The notes: generated from the sequence alone by a model not told the origin. Counted from the first letter of the stretch, positions 1-8,443 are shown. The stretch: 9,896 bases of DNA from Acidobacteriota bacterium (GCA_027295745.1 JAPUKI010000164.1:1-9896); one strand, 5' to 3'. A program made the numbers and translations.

Positions 1-2
1 AA

Positions 3-3000
3 CACCACCGGGACAGGAAAGATCGGGGCCGGGACAAGGATGATGATGACGATGATGATGACGACGATGATGATGACCGGGACGATTTCCAGCTACCTGG
101 CGATAAGCCTTTCGGTCTTCGAGTCAATGCTAACACCGGAACGGTGTGGCTTGGCCTGGAACGCGTGCTGTATCAGTTTGATTCCAACGCCAATCTGGTG
201 CAGATCCTGCGGCTGCCCGACAAGGGAGAGGCTCTGGCCCTGGATGAGCTGGGTTCCTACTTGTGGGTGGCCACTCGCAGAGCACTCCTGTGCTATGACG
301 CGACCGGCACGCTGGTTTATTTCATCGATCTGGGCAGAAAAGCTCGTGTGAGGGACATCGAGGTTGATCCTGATTCCGGAGACATATGGGTCGTTGAGAG
401 AGATAGTCTGAGTTACCTAGAAACAACGGGGAGACAGCTTTTTAAGACTAAAATCAAAAAGCTGACTCAGATCGTCACAGATTATCAGGGCGGGGCCTGG
501 CTGGCTCGTGACAAGACGCTGCTTCACATTGACCCGTTCGGAGAGCCCTTTTTTGAACTGAGGCCGTTCGGTAGAAAAGGGGAAAAGCTCCTGGCTCTGG
601 CAGCTGATCCGCTGCGGGGGTCCGTCTGGGTGGCCGACAAGAAGAGACTGGCCGAGGTGAGCGCCGATGGAGAAGTCCTCCGGACTCTGGAACCCATTGG
701 CTTTGGCAAGAAAAAGGGAAACCTTCGCGCTGTGGCGCTTTATGTAGACGTCATAGCTCCGGAGATTGCCTTCATGGCACCCCAGGAGGGGGCCTTGATG
801 AAAGAGAGCGCACCGGCCCTGATGGTGAGCTTTGCGGACCTCGGCGGGGGAGTAGACCCTGCAACTTTGCGCTTTAAAGTGAACGGGGCGGAGTGGCCGG
901 TCAGTTGCCCCTTTGCTGACCAGGCAGCCGCAACTTGTTTCCCTGATGTTCCCTTGCCTGAAGGGTTGATCGAGCTTTCGGCTAGGGTTGGCGATTTCAA
1001 TGGCAATCCCTCTGATCCGGCCCAGGTGCAATTCGTCGTTGACACGATCCCTCCCGAAATCACCTTTGCCAGCCCTTTAGAGGGTGAGGTGCTCAAGACT
1101 ATGAGTCCGAGTATACGGCTCGAGTACAGCGATATTGGCTCGGGTGTGGACAGCGCTACACTTTTGATCCAGGTCAATGGCAGTCGGCTGAACGTCACCT
1201 GCGCCACTGAGCAGGCGAGCGCCACCTGTGATCCAGTCACACCCCTGCCAGTAGGACCCAACAACCTCACGGCTACCATCCAGGATCCGGCCGGAAACTT
1301 CTCGGCCCCGGCGGAGTTGAGCTTCACCATCCAGCTGGGAGAAGCCGGGCTTCCAGTTCTGGACCCCATCGGAAACCAGGTTGTGCCGTTGGGAAGCACC
1401 TTGACCTTGAAGCTGACGAGCAGCGACCCTGATGGCGATCCTCTGGCCTTCTCTGCGAGCCCGGTTCCCCTGCCGGCCAACTCTAGCTTGAACGCATCCT
1501 CAGGGGTGTTCACCTTCACTCCTTCGCCTGGTCAGGTGGGGATCATTACCCTGACCTTCATCGTGAGTGAGGGGGCTCGTACTGATTCTGAAACCATCAA
1601 TATCACCGTCCAGGGTGCGCCTATCGGTGGCCTGACCAGTTTCAAGGGAAGGCTGCTCGATGCCAACGACTTTGAGCTGGGGAGAGAGACGCCAGTGGTT
1701 GGGGCAACCATTTCTTTCTTGGGGACGGGACAGTCAGCCCTCTCTAACACTGAAGGCAATTTCACCGTCACGCACCTTCCTGCGGGCAGCCAGGTCCTGG
1801 ACATCGACACCTCAACGGCCGATCCTGGCCCGGATGCAGCGCTCTACGGCGGTTTTCGAGAGGAGTTGGAACTGATTGCCAGCGTCAATAACATCGTCAG
1901 CCGCCCCTTCTTTCTTCCCAGAATTGCCGTCAGCAGCCTCACCCCGATAAATCCCAGCTCTTTTACCATCGTCATCAATCCCGATCTGGAAGTTTCTCTG
2001 ATTGTCCCACCCAACACGGCTAAGAATCCCGATGGCACCAACTTTACGGGCGAGCTTTCCATCTCCTTGGTTCCCAGGGACCTGGCGCCGGCAGCCTTAC
2101 CTGATTTCCTGGATCCAGGTCTGCTCATCACCATCCAGCCAGTTGGCATCACCTTTGCCACTCCCGTGCCCATCACTTTTCCCAATATCGACAGTCTTCC
2201 AGCTGGCAGCCAAGTGGACATCTGGTCCCTGGATGCCGATCTGGGTGTTTTTTCCATTGTCGGAACGGGTCTTGTCTCAGCCGATGGGACCCAGATCGAG
2301 ACCATCTCCGGGGGAATCAGGGCCACAGACTGGCATTCTGCTGTTTCCCCACCGGGCGAGCCGGATGTCGATGTGCCTGATGCCCCGGGACCCAGCCAGG
2401 ACGATCCAAAAGCTGCTGAGTGTGACTGCACTTCCGTAGTTCAGCTACAGAACGGCTCCATCGAGGTGGACATCTTTCTCCCCTCCTACCGCTCTTTAGG
2501 AGTTTCCAGATCTCTCAGGGTGGTCTACAACACCTCCTGGGCCAATCCGAGACCGGTGATACCGTTCAACTCCACCATACCGGTCCGAAACGCGGTCCCG
2601 CCAGCGCTCTCCTATCAGCTTTCGGTGGCTGGAATCGCTCAGGGTAGTGAGACTTTCGTCAACACCAGTGGCCTCAATGAAAATATCGATGAAACGATTC
2701 GAAATGCCGTTTCCTTCGATGGAACCACGTTTGACACCGGGTTGTATCCCTTCACCCTGCGATTGACCAGCAATTACCCTTCGTCGCGGATTTCCGCCGA
2801 CATAGAGGGGAGTGTCCAACTGCGCAATGAGTCTCAGAGTCCCGTCGGAGCCGGCTGGGCAGTCGACGGAATGGAGAGAATCTTCACCAATTTTGATGGC
2901 TCTCTGTCGGTGGTTTCCTCACAGGGAGCACTGATCCTCTTTATCCCGAAGGAGATCTTGCCTCCTTTCGTCAACTTCTCTTCTCCTGCCGGAGATTTTT

Positions 3001-6000
3001 CCACCCTGGTCAAGAACGGAAACGGCACGTATACCCGTACCCTGAAGGATGGCACGCAAATCAACTTTGATTCTCAAGGATTTCAGATCTTGCTGGTGGA
3101 TAGAAATGGCAACACCACAAGCTACAGCTACGACGCCAATGGAAGGCTGACCTCTATCAATGATCCAGCGGATCTCACAACCACCTTAACGTACAGCGGA
3201 GACCTTCTGAGCTCTGTGACCGACCCGGTGGGAAGGACCACCTCCTTTTCTCATAATGCTCAGGGCGATCTGACCCAAATGACCTTCCCCGACACCACCA
3301 CCTGGACCTTTGGCTATGACGATCGCCATCTGATGATCTCAGAGACCAACCAGAGAGGTTTCACAGTTCAAAGGGAATACGACAGTCTCGGTCGCTTTGT
3401 CACGGGCACTCGGGCAGATGGAATGCCCGTTTCAGCCACAAACGTCCAATCTGTGGGATTTGTGGATCCTGTCTCAGGCACCGGAACCGAAGCCAACCCG
3501 GCTCCCGTAGTGAGACCTGATCAGGCCCTCAATACCCTAACCGATGGAAAAGGCAACACCACCAGCTTTGAGACAGACCAGTTCGGCGCTATAACGCGCC
3601 AGGTGGATTCCCTGGGACAGACCACCCTTATCGACCGGAATGACGACGGCAATTCCACTCAAATCAAGCGACCCAATGGGGCTGAGGTCACCATGACCTA
3701 CGATTCAGTGGGGAACCTCCTGACCTCAACCGATCCGATCGGTGCTACCACCTCCTTCACCTATGATTCCAACTTCAACCAGGTCACTTCGATCACCGAT
3801 CCCAGGAACAGCACCACGACCATTCACTACGACCTCAAGGGAAACCCGATCGAGATCATCGACGCTTTGAATAACCGAACCGAGATGACTTATGACTCCA
3901 GGGGTTTGCTGACCTCCGTGGCGGCTGCGGTCGACGAACCGCAGGAGAACCTCACGACATTCACCTACGATGCCAACGGTAATCTGCTGACTACCACCGA
4001 TCCCTTGCTCAATGTCACAGCGCTGGAATATGACTCGGCGGGAAACGTCATTCGATCCACCGACGGCGAAAACCGTGTCACCCAGTTTATCTACGATTCC
4101 ATGAACCGGCTCATTTCGGTAGTGGATGCAAATCTGAAGGTGACCCAGTACAGCTACGATGCCCGGGGGAACCTGACCCAGGTTATTGATGCCAAGAACC
4201 AGACCACAAGTTTCACCTACGATGAAATGGATCGCCTGATCTCGGCCTCCAATCCCCTGAGTCTCACGGAGACTTTCGCCTATGATGCTAATAGCAATCT
4301 ACTCTCCACCACCAATCGCAATAGTCAGACTCTCACTTTTGACTACGACGCCTTGAACCGTCTAATCCAGAAGACCCTGCCCCCCAGTGCCAGTCAAATC
4401 GGAGACCAGATCACCACATTTGAATTTGATCTTGTGGGCAATCTGACGGCTGTCACCAATCCCGCCACCACGGTTTCGAACCAGTTCGATTTGGCCAGTC
4501 GCTTGATCTCCTCCTTCTCCTCTGATGAGGAGACCTTGGCCGGAGCCACGGTTCTGATTACCCAGGACACTACGATCGGAGCCGGCAACCAAGACTTTGA
4601 GGGTAAAACAATTCAAGTGAATGCCAGCACTTTGACCGTGGACGGCTCCCACACCTTCGCTAATCTGTTATTGCTCAACGGCACTATCCTGACTCACAGC
4701 CCCACCACGGGTTTCCAGGTGGGGAACATGGATCTTACCGTGACGGGCACACTGCAGATCGATGCGACGAGCCGCATCGATGTTTCGGGCCGGGGCTTTT
4801 TGGGCGGCAACAAGCCGGGCAATCCCTTTGGGCCAGCCGGGATGACGGTGGGGTTTCAGCAAGGGAGCACGGGCAAGGCCGCAGGCAGCTATGGGGGCTT
4901 GGGAGGGGGCTCGGGTGGACCTTCCAATCCGGTCTACGGGGATTTTCGCGATCCCTATGACCCGGGCAGTGGCGGATCCCGCTCGGGCCTCCTCGGTGGA
5001 GCCGGAAACGGAGGAGGTCTGATTCGGATTGTGGCCCAGGGGCTGACGCTGGATGGAGTGATTCAAGCCGACGGGGAACTCCCCAGCGGCTGCTGCGGGG
5101 GAGCCGGGGGCGGCAGTGGCGGCGGCATTCGCATTGACGCAGGCACACTCTCGGGCACGGGGTCTGTTACGGCCAGTGGCGGCAATGGGTTGGGGAGCAT
5201 TGACGGAGGCGGCGGAGGGGGCCGGGTGGCTATCTACTATCAGAATCCGACCACCTTTGATTTTACCCAGGTGACAGCTTTTGCCGGAGCCGGCAATGTC
5301 GCTCCCAACGGTGGAGCGGGGACGGTCTATTTGCGAGGGCCTGGCCGGGAAACCGGCGAGTTGGTCCTGGACAACAATACGCTGGTGGCGCCCGATGACA
5401 CCACGCCCATCTTTACGATTCCCGCCGATGTGCTGGATTTTACGCGGGTCAAGATCAGCCGGGGAGCCCGGGCCAAGGTGGAGGAACAACTGCGCACATT
5501 TGCTGACCTTGATATTTTGACCAACGCCCGTCTGGCGGCATCGGATCGTGTCATCGCCTCAGCGATTCGCGTGGACGATGCCAGCGAGTTTGACTCGGCC
5601 GTGGATGTGAGCGCGCTCTCTCTGGATGTCACAAACGGAAGCGTTCTCGGACAATTGCCCACAACAGGGATGCTGCTCAGGAAGCTGGAACTGGCGGTCC
5701 AGACGCTGACAGTCGACCTGACGAGTCGCATTGATGTTTCGGGCCGGGGCTTTTTGGGCCGCAATAAGCCGGGCAATCCCTTGGCCGCCGGGATGACGGT
5801 GGGGTTTCAGCAAGGGAGCACGGGCAAGGCCGCAGGCAGTTTTGGGGGCTTGGGAGGGGCCTCGGATGGAACTCCGAATCCGGTCAATGGGGATGCGACA
5901 GACCCGAGCGATCCGGGCAGTGGGGGATCCCGCTCGGGCCTCCTCGGTGGAGCCGGAAACGGAGGCGGCCTGATTCGGATTGTGGCCCAGGGGCTGACGT

Positions 6001-7895
6001 TGGATGGAGTGATTCAAGCCGAAGGGGAGTTCCCCAGCGGCTGCTGCGGGGGAGCCGGAGGCGGCAGTGGCGGCGGCATTCGCATTGACGCAGGCACACT
6101 GTCGGGCACAGGGTCTATTACGGCCAGTGGCGGCAACGGTCTGGCCAGTTTTGGAGCCGGAGGCGGAGGCGGCCGGGTGGCTATCTACTTCGAGACGCTC
6201 CTTACTTTTAACCTGGCCCAGGTCACAGCCCTGGGCGGTCTCGGAGCGGGAGCGGCCGATGGTCAGGACGGATCGGTATTTGTGCAGCAGCAACCCTTGG
6301 TAGCCTCTTTTGAAAAGCTGCGGGCTCAGCTGCACGAGATCCGAAAATCCGGAATCCAGGTAGGGGAGCGGCACAGGGATGAAGCCCCAAGAGAACCGGC
6401 CAACCGCTACCTGGCGATGCTCGCGGAAAAGGCTGACCGACAGGTTGATTTTGATCCCGTTTACACCTATGACCTGAATGGCAACCGGCTTTCGATGACC
6501 GATCCGACCGGTGTCACGACCTACACTTACGATCCGCTGAATCGGCTGACTTCCAACACCAACCCGAGCAGTCAGACCACTACTTTTTCTTACGACGCCC
6601 TGGGTCGCCGTACCTCCATGACTCACGACAACGGAGTGGTCACCACATACACCTACGATGCAGCATCACAGCTGCTGAGCCTGGTCCATCAACTGGGGGC
6701 CACTACCATCAACGCTTTCACCTACACTTATGACAACGTGGGGAATCGGCTGAGCAAGACCGACAATGATGGTACCGCTTCCTACACCTACGATGCGCTG
6801 AGCCGGCTGGTGGAGGCAATGAATCCGCTTCCATCCAATCCGCTGGAGTCCTTCACCTACGATGAAGTGGGCAACCGTGCGGATTCGAACCAGAATGGAC
6901 TCTCCACTTTTAACGGAGCGAACCAGTTGTCTGAGGATGCCGACTTTACCTATATCTATGACGCTAATGGCAACCAGATTCAGAAAACGGATAAGGCCAC
7001 ATTGTTGAGTAGGCAGTTTGAATACGACGCGGAAAATCAGCTGATCCGGGTGGTTCGTGAAGACAGCAGCGTTGTGAACTACAGCTACGATGGCTTGGGG
7101 AGAAGAATCGAGAAGGATGTAGATGGAGTCGTGACTCGATACATCTATGACAACGAGGACATCCTTCTGGAACTGGATGGTTCCAATAACCTCGTTGCTC
7201 GCTACACCCACGGTCCGGGAATCGATGAGCCGCTGATCATGGAACGGGATCTGGATGCCAGTGGGACATTTGAAGCTAGCGAGAGGTTTTTCTACCAGGT
7301 GGATGGGCTTGGGAGTGTCACGGAGTTGACCGATTCTGCCGGTCTTGTAGCTCGCGCTTATGCGTACGATTCGTTTGGGAAAATAATTTTGCAAAACGGT
7401 ACTCTGCTGAATCCTTATACCTACACGGGGAGGGAGTTGGATGAGGAAACTGGCTTCTATTTCTATCGAGCGCGTTATTATCATGCAGACACGGGAAGAT
7501 TCATCACGGAAGATCTCAGGTTGGTCGATAGCCAGTTGAACCTGTATTCATACGTCAGAAACAATCCTGTTAGGTTCACAGACCCTAGTGGAGAAGTGTC
7601 TCCTGCCACAGTGCCCTGTGCCATAATCTTCGGTGCAGCTGCGGCCGCAACGATTGCGAACATGGCAGACTTGGCGATAGATTTGAACAAACTGGAAGAT
7701 GAAAAAAATCGTCTAACTGACTGTGCCAAGATGATACTTGACGATCCAGCTGGGAACCTTGGAGAACTTGAGAGGATAACCCGGAGGCTAAAGGACATAG
7801 AGATAGAGGCTGTACGGAAGGCAAGGGATAAAGCCATCTCAGAGTTCGGAGCTAGTGTTGCCAGTCTCGTCTTTGCCTTTTGCTTTGCTCTCTAA
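3..7895 (+). CDS. Giant Rhs/YD-repeat protein with N-terminal adhesin-like modules and variable C-terminal tip (5' partial)
   Basis: The frame is open from the left edge, so the true start lies upstream; the GTG at 144 is an internal Val codon. Numbering the codon at 3 as residue 1, I see a D13 run (13-25), five propeller-like blades (about 29-249; W-V/L-A and D-x-x-G patterns), two Ig-like repeats each with a Cys pair (250-445), an Ig/cadherin-like domain (450-540), a carboxypeptidase-regulatory-like domain (541-610), a beta-rich ZU5-like stretch (625-785), the Rhs shell start (from about 815; GAGWAVDGMERI near 949), about 19 YD motifs (1030-1505), a glycine-rich insertion (about 1507-2152), about 12 more YD motifs (2153-2463), the Rhs core (GRELDEETGFYFYRARYY to DPSGE, ending at 2531) and a 99-residue tip. 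In known Rhs families the YD repeats form a hollow cage around a C-terminal toxin. The Cys pairs and Ig modules suggest export. Secretion route and target are unknown; no VgrG, PAAR or T6SS gene is in view. Confidence 0.95.
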   Translation, partial: HHRDRKDRGRDKDDDDDDDDDDDDDRDDFQLPGDKPFGLRVNANTGTVWLGLERVLYQFDSNANLVQILRLPDKGEALALDELGSYLWVATRRALLCYDATGTLVYFIDLGRKARVRDIEVDPDSGDIWVVERDSLSYLETTGRQLFKTKIKKLTQIVTDYQGGAWLARDKTLLHIDPFGEPFFELRPFGRKGEKLLALAADPLRGSVWVADKKRLAEVSADGEVLRTLEPIGFGKKKGNLRAVALYVDVIAPEIAFMAPQEGALMKESAPALMVSFADLGGGVDPATLRFKVNGAEWPVSCPFADQAAATCFPDVPLPEGLIELSARVGDFNGNPSDPAQVQFVVDTIPPEITFASPLEGEVLKTMSPSIRLEYSDIGSGVDSATLLIQVNGSRLNVTCATEQASATCDPVTPLPVGPNNLTATIQDPAGNFSAPAELSFTIQLGEAGLPVLDPIGNQVVPLGSTLTLKLTSSDPDGDPLAFSASPVPLPANSSLNASSGVFTFTPSPGQVGIITLTFIVSEGARTDSETINITVQGAPIGGLTSFKGRLLDANDFELGRETPVVGATISFLGTGQSALSNTEGNFTVTHLPAGSQVLDIDTSTADPGPDAALYGGFREELELIASVNNIVSRPFFLPRIAVSSLTPINPSSFTIVINPDLEVSLIVPPNTAKNPDGTNFTGELSISLVPRDLAPAALPDFLDPGLLITIQPVGITFATPVPITFPNIDSLPAGSQVDIWSLDADLGVFSIVGTGLVSADGTQIETISGGIRATDWHSAVSPPGEPDVDVPDAPGPSQDDPKAAECDCTSVVQLQNGSIEVDIFLPSYRSLGVSRSLRVVYNTSWANPRPVIPFNSTIPVRNAVPPALSYQLSVAGIAQGSETFVNTSGLNENIDETIRNAVSFDGTTFDTGLYPFTLRLTSNYPSSRISADIEGSVQLRNESQSPVGAGWAVDGMERIFTNFDGSLSVVSSQGALILFIPKEILPPFVNFSSPAGDFSTLVKNGNGTYTRTLKDGTQINFDSQGFQILLVDRNGNTTSYSYDANGRLTSINDPADLTTTLTYSGDLLSSVTDPVGRTTSFSHNAQGDLTQMTFPDTTTWTFGYDDRHLMISETNQRGFTVQREYDSLGRFVTGTRADGMPVSATNVQSVGFVDPVSGTGTEANPAPVVRPDQALNTLTDGKGNTTSFETDQFGAITRQVDSLGQTTLIDRNDDGNSTQIKRPNGAEVTMTYDSVGNLLTSTDPIGATTSFTYDSNFNQVTSITDPRNSTTTIHYDLKGNPIEIIDALNNRTEMTYDSRGLLTSVAAAVDEPQENLTTFTYDANGNLLTTTDPLLNVTALEYDSAGNVIRSTDGENRVTQFIYDSMNRLISVVDANLKVTQYSYDARGNLTQVIDAKNQTTSFTYDEMDRLISASNPLSLTETFAYDANSNLLSTTNRNSQTLTFDYDALNRLIQKTLPPSASQIGDQITTFEFDLVGNLTAVTNPATTVSNQFDLASRLISSFSSDEETLAGATVLITQDTTIGAGNQDFEGKTIQVNASTLTVDGSHTFANLLLLNGTILTHSPTTGFQVGNMDLTVTGTLQIDATSRIDVSGRGFLGGNKPGNPFGPAGMTVGFQQGSTGKAAGSYGGLGGGSGGPSNPVYGDFRDPYDPGSGGSRSGLLGGAGNGGGLIRIVAQGLTLDGVIQADGELPSGCCGGAGGGSGGGIRIDAGTLSGTGSVTASGGNGLGSIDGGGGGGRVAIYYQNPTTFDFTQVTAFAGAGNVAPNGGAGTVYLRGPGRETGELVLDNNTLVAPDDTTPIFTIPADVLDFTRVKISRGARAKVEEQLRTFADLDILTNARLAASDRVIASAIRVDDASEFDSAVDVSALSLDVTNGSVLGQLPTTGMLLRKLELAVQTLTVDLTSRIDVSGRGFLGRNKPGNPLAAGMTVGFQQGSTGKAAGSFGGLGGASDGTPNPVNGDATDPSDPGSGGSRSGLLGGAGNGGGLIRIVAQGLTLDGVIQAEGEFPSGCCGGAGGGSGGGIRIDAGTLSGTGSITASGGNGLASFGAGGGGGRVAIYFETLLTFNLAQVTALGGLGAGAADGQDGSVFVQQQPLVASFEKLRAQLHEIRKSGIQVGERHRDEAPREPANRYLAMLAEKADRQVDFDPVYTYDLNGNRLSMTDPTGVTTYTYDPLNRLTSNTNPSSQTTTFSYDALGRRTSMTHDNGVVTTYTYDAASQLLSLVHQLGATTINAFTYTYDNVGNRLSKTDNDGTASYTYDALSRLVEAMNPLPSNPLESFTYDEVGNRADSNQNGLSTFNGANQLSEDADFTYIYDANGNQIQKTDKATLLSRQFEYDAENQLIRVVREDSSVVNYSYDGLGRRIEKDVDGVVTRYIYDNEDILLELDGSNNLVARYTHGPGIDEPLIMERDLDASGTFEASERFFYQVDGLGSVTELTDSAGLVARAYAYDSFGKIILQNGTLLNPYTYTGRELDEETGFYFYRARYYHADTGRFITEDLRLVDSQLNLYSYVRNNPVRFTDPSGEVSPATVPCAIIFGAAAAATIANMADLAIDLNKLEDEKNRLTDCAKMILDDPAGNLGELERITRRLKDIEIEAVRKARDKAISEFGASVASLVFAFCFAL
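39..77 (+). repeat. GAT/GAC triplet run encoding 13 consecutive Asp
   Basis: Thirteen consecutive GAT or GAC codons in the Rhs frame encode an unbroken Asp run, preceded by a His/Arg/Asp/Lys-rich stretch and followed by RDDF. It sits just before the propeller-like region and probably acts as a flexible acidic linker or Ca2+-attracting segment. The near-pure trinucleotide run could vary in length by polymerase slippage. Confidence 0.85.
750..1335 (+). other. Tandem pair of Ig-like domains with conserved Cys pairs (within the Rhs protein)
   Basis: Two consecutive units of about 97 residues share the order: P-E-I-x-F, a Ser-Pro or Ala-Pro segment, G-x-G-V-D-x-A-T-L, V-N-G, a Cys, A-T-C about 9-11 residues later, then P-L-P and a GNxSxPA segment. 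This is the pattern of bacterial Ig-like modules in adhesins and cell-surface proteins. The matched Cys pairs suggest one disulfide per domain and therefore folding outside the cytoplasm. Only the protein sequence is repeated; the DNA has diverged, so the duplication is old. Confidence 0.7.
4665..5340 (+). repeat. Glycine-rich module, copy 1 (inserted between Rhs YD blocks)
   Basis: This protein-level module of about 225 residues begins near L-N-G-T-I-L-T-H-S-P-T-T-G, runs through SRIDVSGRGFLGG, a very Gly-rich section with GSGGSRSGLLGGAGNGGG, a Cys-Cys pair (SGCCGGAGGGSGGG) and GGGGGGRVAIYY, and ends at GGAGTVYLRGP. Similar Gly-rich modules with a GGGGGGRVAIYY-type signature are, to my knowledge, found in large surface proteins of environmental bacteria, without an assigned function. 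The approximate core 4770-5238 is closely matched at DNA level by copy 2. Confidence 0.8.
5622..6290 (+). repeat. Glycine-rich module, copy 2
   Basis: Second copy of the module, offset by 954 bp at the start of the core and 951 bp at its end, with one codon lost in the NPLAAG segment compared with NPFGPAG in copy 1. The core 5724-6189 keeps identical DNA runs of about 40-50 bp (for example 5929-5965 and the region around 5790-5838), including synonymous positions. The flanks (about 5622-5720 and 6190-6290) align only as protein. Both copies keep the Cys-Cys pair and the RVAIY segment. The GGAGTVYLRGP end of copy 1 is degenerate here (GQDGSVFVQQQP). Confidence 0.8.
7417..7592 (+). other. Rhs core boundary motif
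   Basis: This segment encodes the Rhs-associated core: YTYTGRELDEETG, FYFYRARYY, H-A-D-T-G-R-F-I-T-E-D, N-L-Y-S-Y-V-R-N-N-P and finally DPSGE. In Rhs proteins this motif closes the cage and marks the junction between the conserved shell and the variable C-terminal tip. The final motif is DPSGE rather than the DPxGL usual in enterobacterial Rhs, so self-cleavage after it cannot be assumed. Confidence 0.95.
7593..7892 (+). other. Variable C-terminal tip of the Rhs protein (candidate toxin domain)
   Basis: About 100 residues follow DPSG. They begin with a Cys-containing hydrophobic helix (CAIIFGAAAAATIANMADL), continue with a charged, probably helical middle (LEDEKNRLTDC, GELERITRRLKDIEIEAVRKARD) and end in another hydrophobic segment (ASLVFAFCFAL) at the extreme C-terminus. 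I see no nuclease, ADP-ribosyltransferase or deaminase motif. Two hydrophobic ends around an amphipathic centre would suit a membrane-active domain, but this is inference. The tip may also be an inactive remnant, since many Rhs genes carry short uncharacterised ends. Confidence 0.5.
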
Positions 7896-7919
7896 TTAAA
7901 TTCAAGAATGGATTAGTTA

Positions 7920-8291
7920 ATGGCTATCGTGTCGACACTTGTGTTTGTTCTTGTGTTCGTTTGGTTGGTCCTGTCGGGGTTACACTTCTTGAAATGGAAG
8001 TCCAAGCACTCTCCGAAAAGCACCATAGCTAAGTATCCAAAGCGCTCTATTTTTCAACTGATGCTATTTGTGCCGATAAGTGGTTCGCCAACTATTGGTT
8101 CCGATGACTACGATATCTTGACTGACTATAGAAAAAGAGTATGGATCCGTTATCTGTTCTTCGTTCTGATGCCGATCTTGATGATTGTTTTATGTGTGCG
8201 GATTCTGTCCATTCACATCGACCGAACGGTAAACGAAATCCAAAACGATAGGCAGGAACTGGAGCGCAGAATCGAAGAAGACACTCGTTAG
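7920..8291 (+). CDS. Small two-helix membrane protein, candidate immunity partner of the Rhs tip
   Basis: The 123-residue product has a hydrophobic N-terminal helix (about 3-24), a basic linker, a weaker hydrophobic patch (43-53), a second membrane helix (about 78-97) and a charged, probably coiled-coil tail rich in Glu, Arg and Gln. I do not recognise the family. It starts 24 bp after the Rhs stop, so it is probably co-transcribed, and it occupies the usual place of an Rhs immunity gene. The ribosome-binding site is weak (AAGAATGGA, about 7-15 nt upstream of the ATG at 7920); an ATG at 7908 is closed at once by TAG. By hand count GC is about 43% over 7921-8220, well below the Rhs body, as is common for toxin-tip and immunity cassettes acquired by exchange. 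An immunity role fits a membrane-targeting toxin but is not shown by any motif. Confidence 0.65.
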   Translation: MAIVSTLVFVLVFVWLVLSGLHFLKWKSKHSPKSTIAKYPKRSIFQLMLFVPISGSPTIGSDDYDILTDYRKRVWIRYLFFVLMPILMIVLCVRILSIHIDRTVNEIQNDRQELERRIEEDTR

Positions 8292-8312
8292 AAAAAATAG
8301 GGAAATAACGGG

Positions 8313-8443
8313 ATGGGGAAAGGGTTTTTTAGGCGATTCAACAAGGTGTGACTGCAAGTCATTTCTTAGACCAAGCTATTGCGGATTTTAGATCTAGTGG
8401 CGGTGACTGTGATCTTGTGTGTAGCGAGGTCGGTAGCCAATGA
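8313..8443 (+). pseudogene. Possible frameshifted short gene between the two membrane-protein genes
   Basis: An ATG at 8313, 10 nt after AGGG at 8299-8302, opens a 12-codon frame (MGKGFFRRFNKV) that stops at 8349. The -1 frame is open from 8333 to a TGA at 8441-8443 and reads as ordinary protein (ending DFRSSGGDCDLVCSEVGSQ). That TGA overlaps the next start as ATGA. Joined by a single-base shift near 8340-8348, the two parts would make a peptide of about 47 residues. This may be a decayed small gene, an orphan toxin-tip fragment, or chance. No family is recognised. Confidence 0.25.

Noticed and set aside
144..146. GTG as the start of the Rhs gene
   Set aside because: The frame is open and protein-like all the way to the left edge (poly-Asp then FQLPGDKPFGLRVNANTG), and the GTG lies inside the first propeller-like blade (GTVWLGLER).
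4668..6626. Long minus-strand open frames opposite the glycine-rich modules
   Set aside because: GC-rich Gly codons on the + strand leave few stops on the other strand; the translations are Pro/Arg/Ser-rich, repeat with the modules and have no domain signature.
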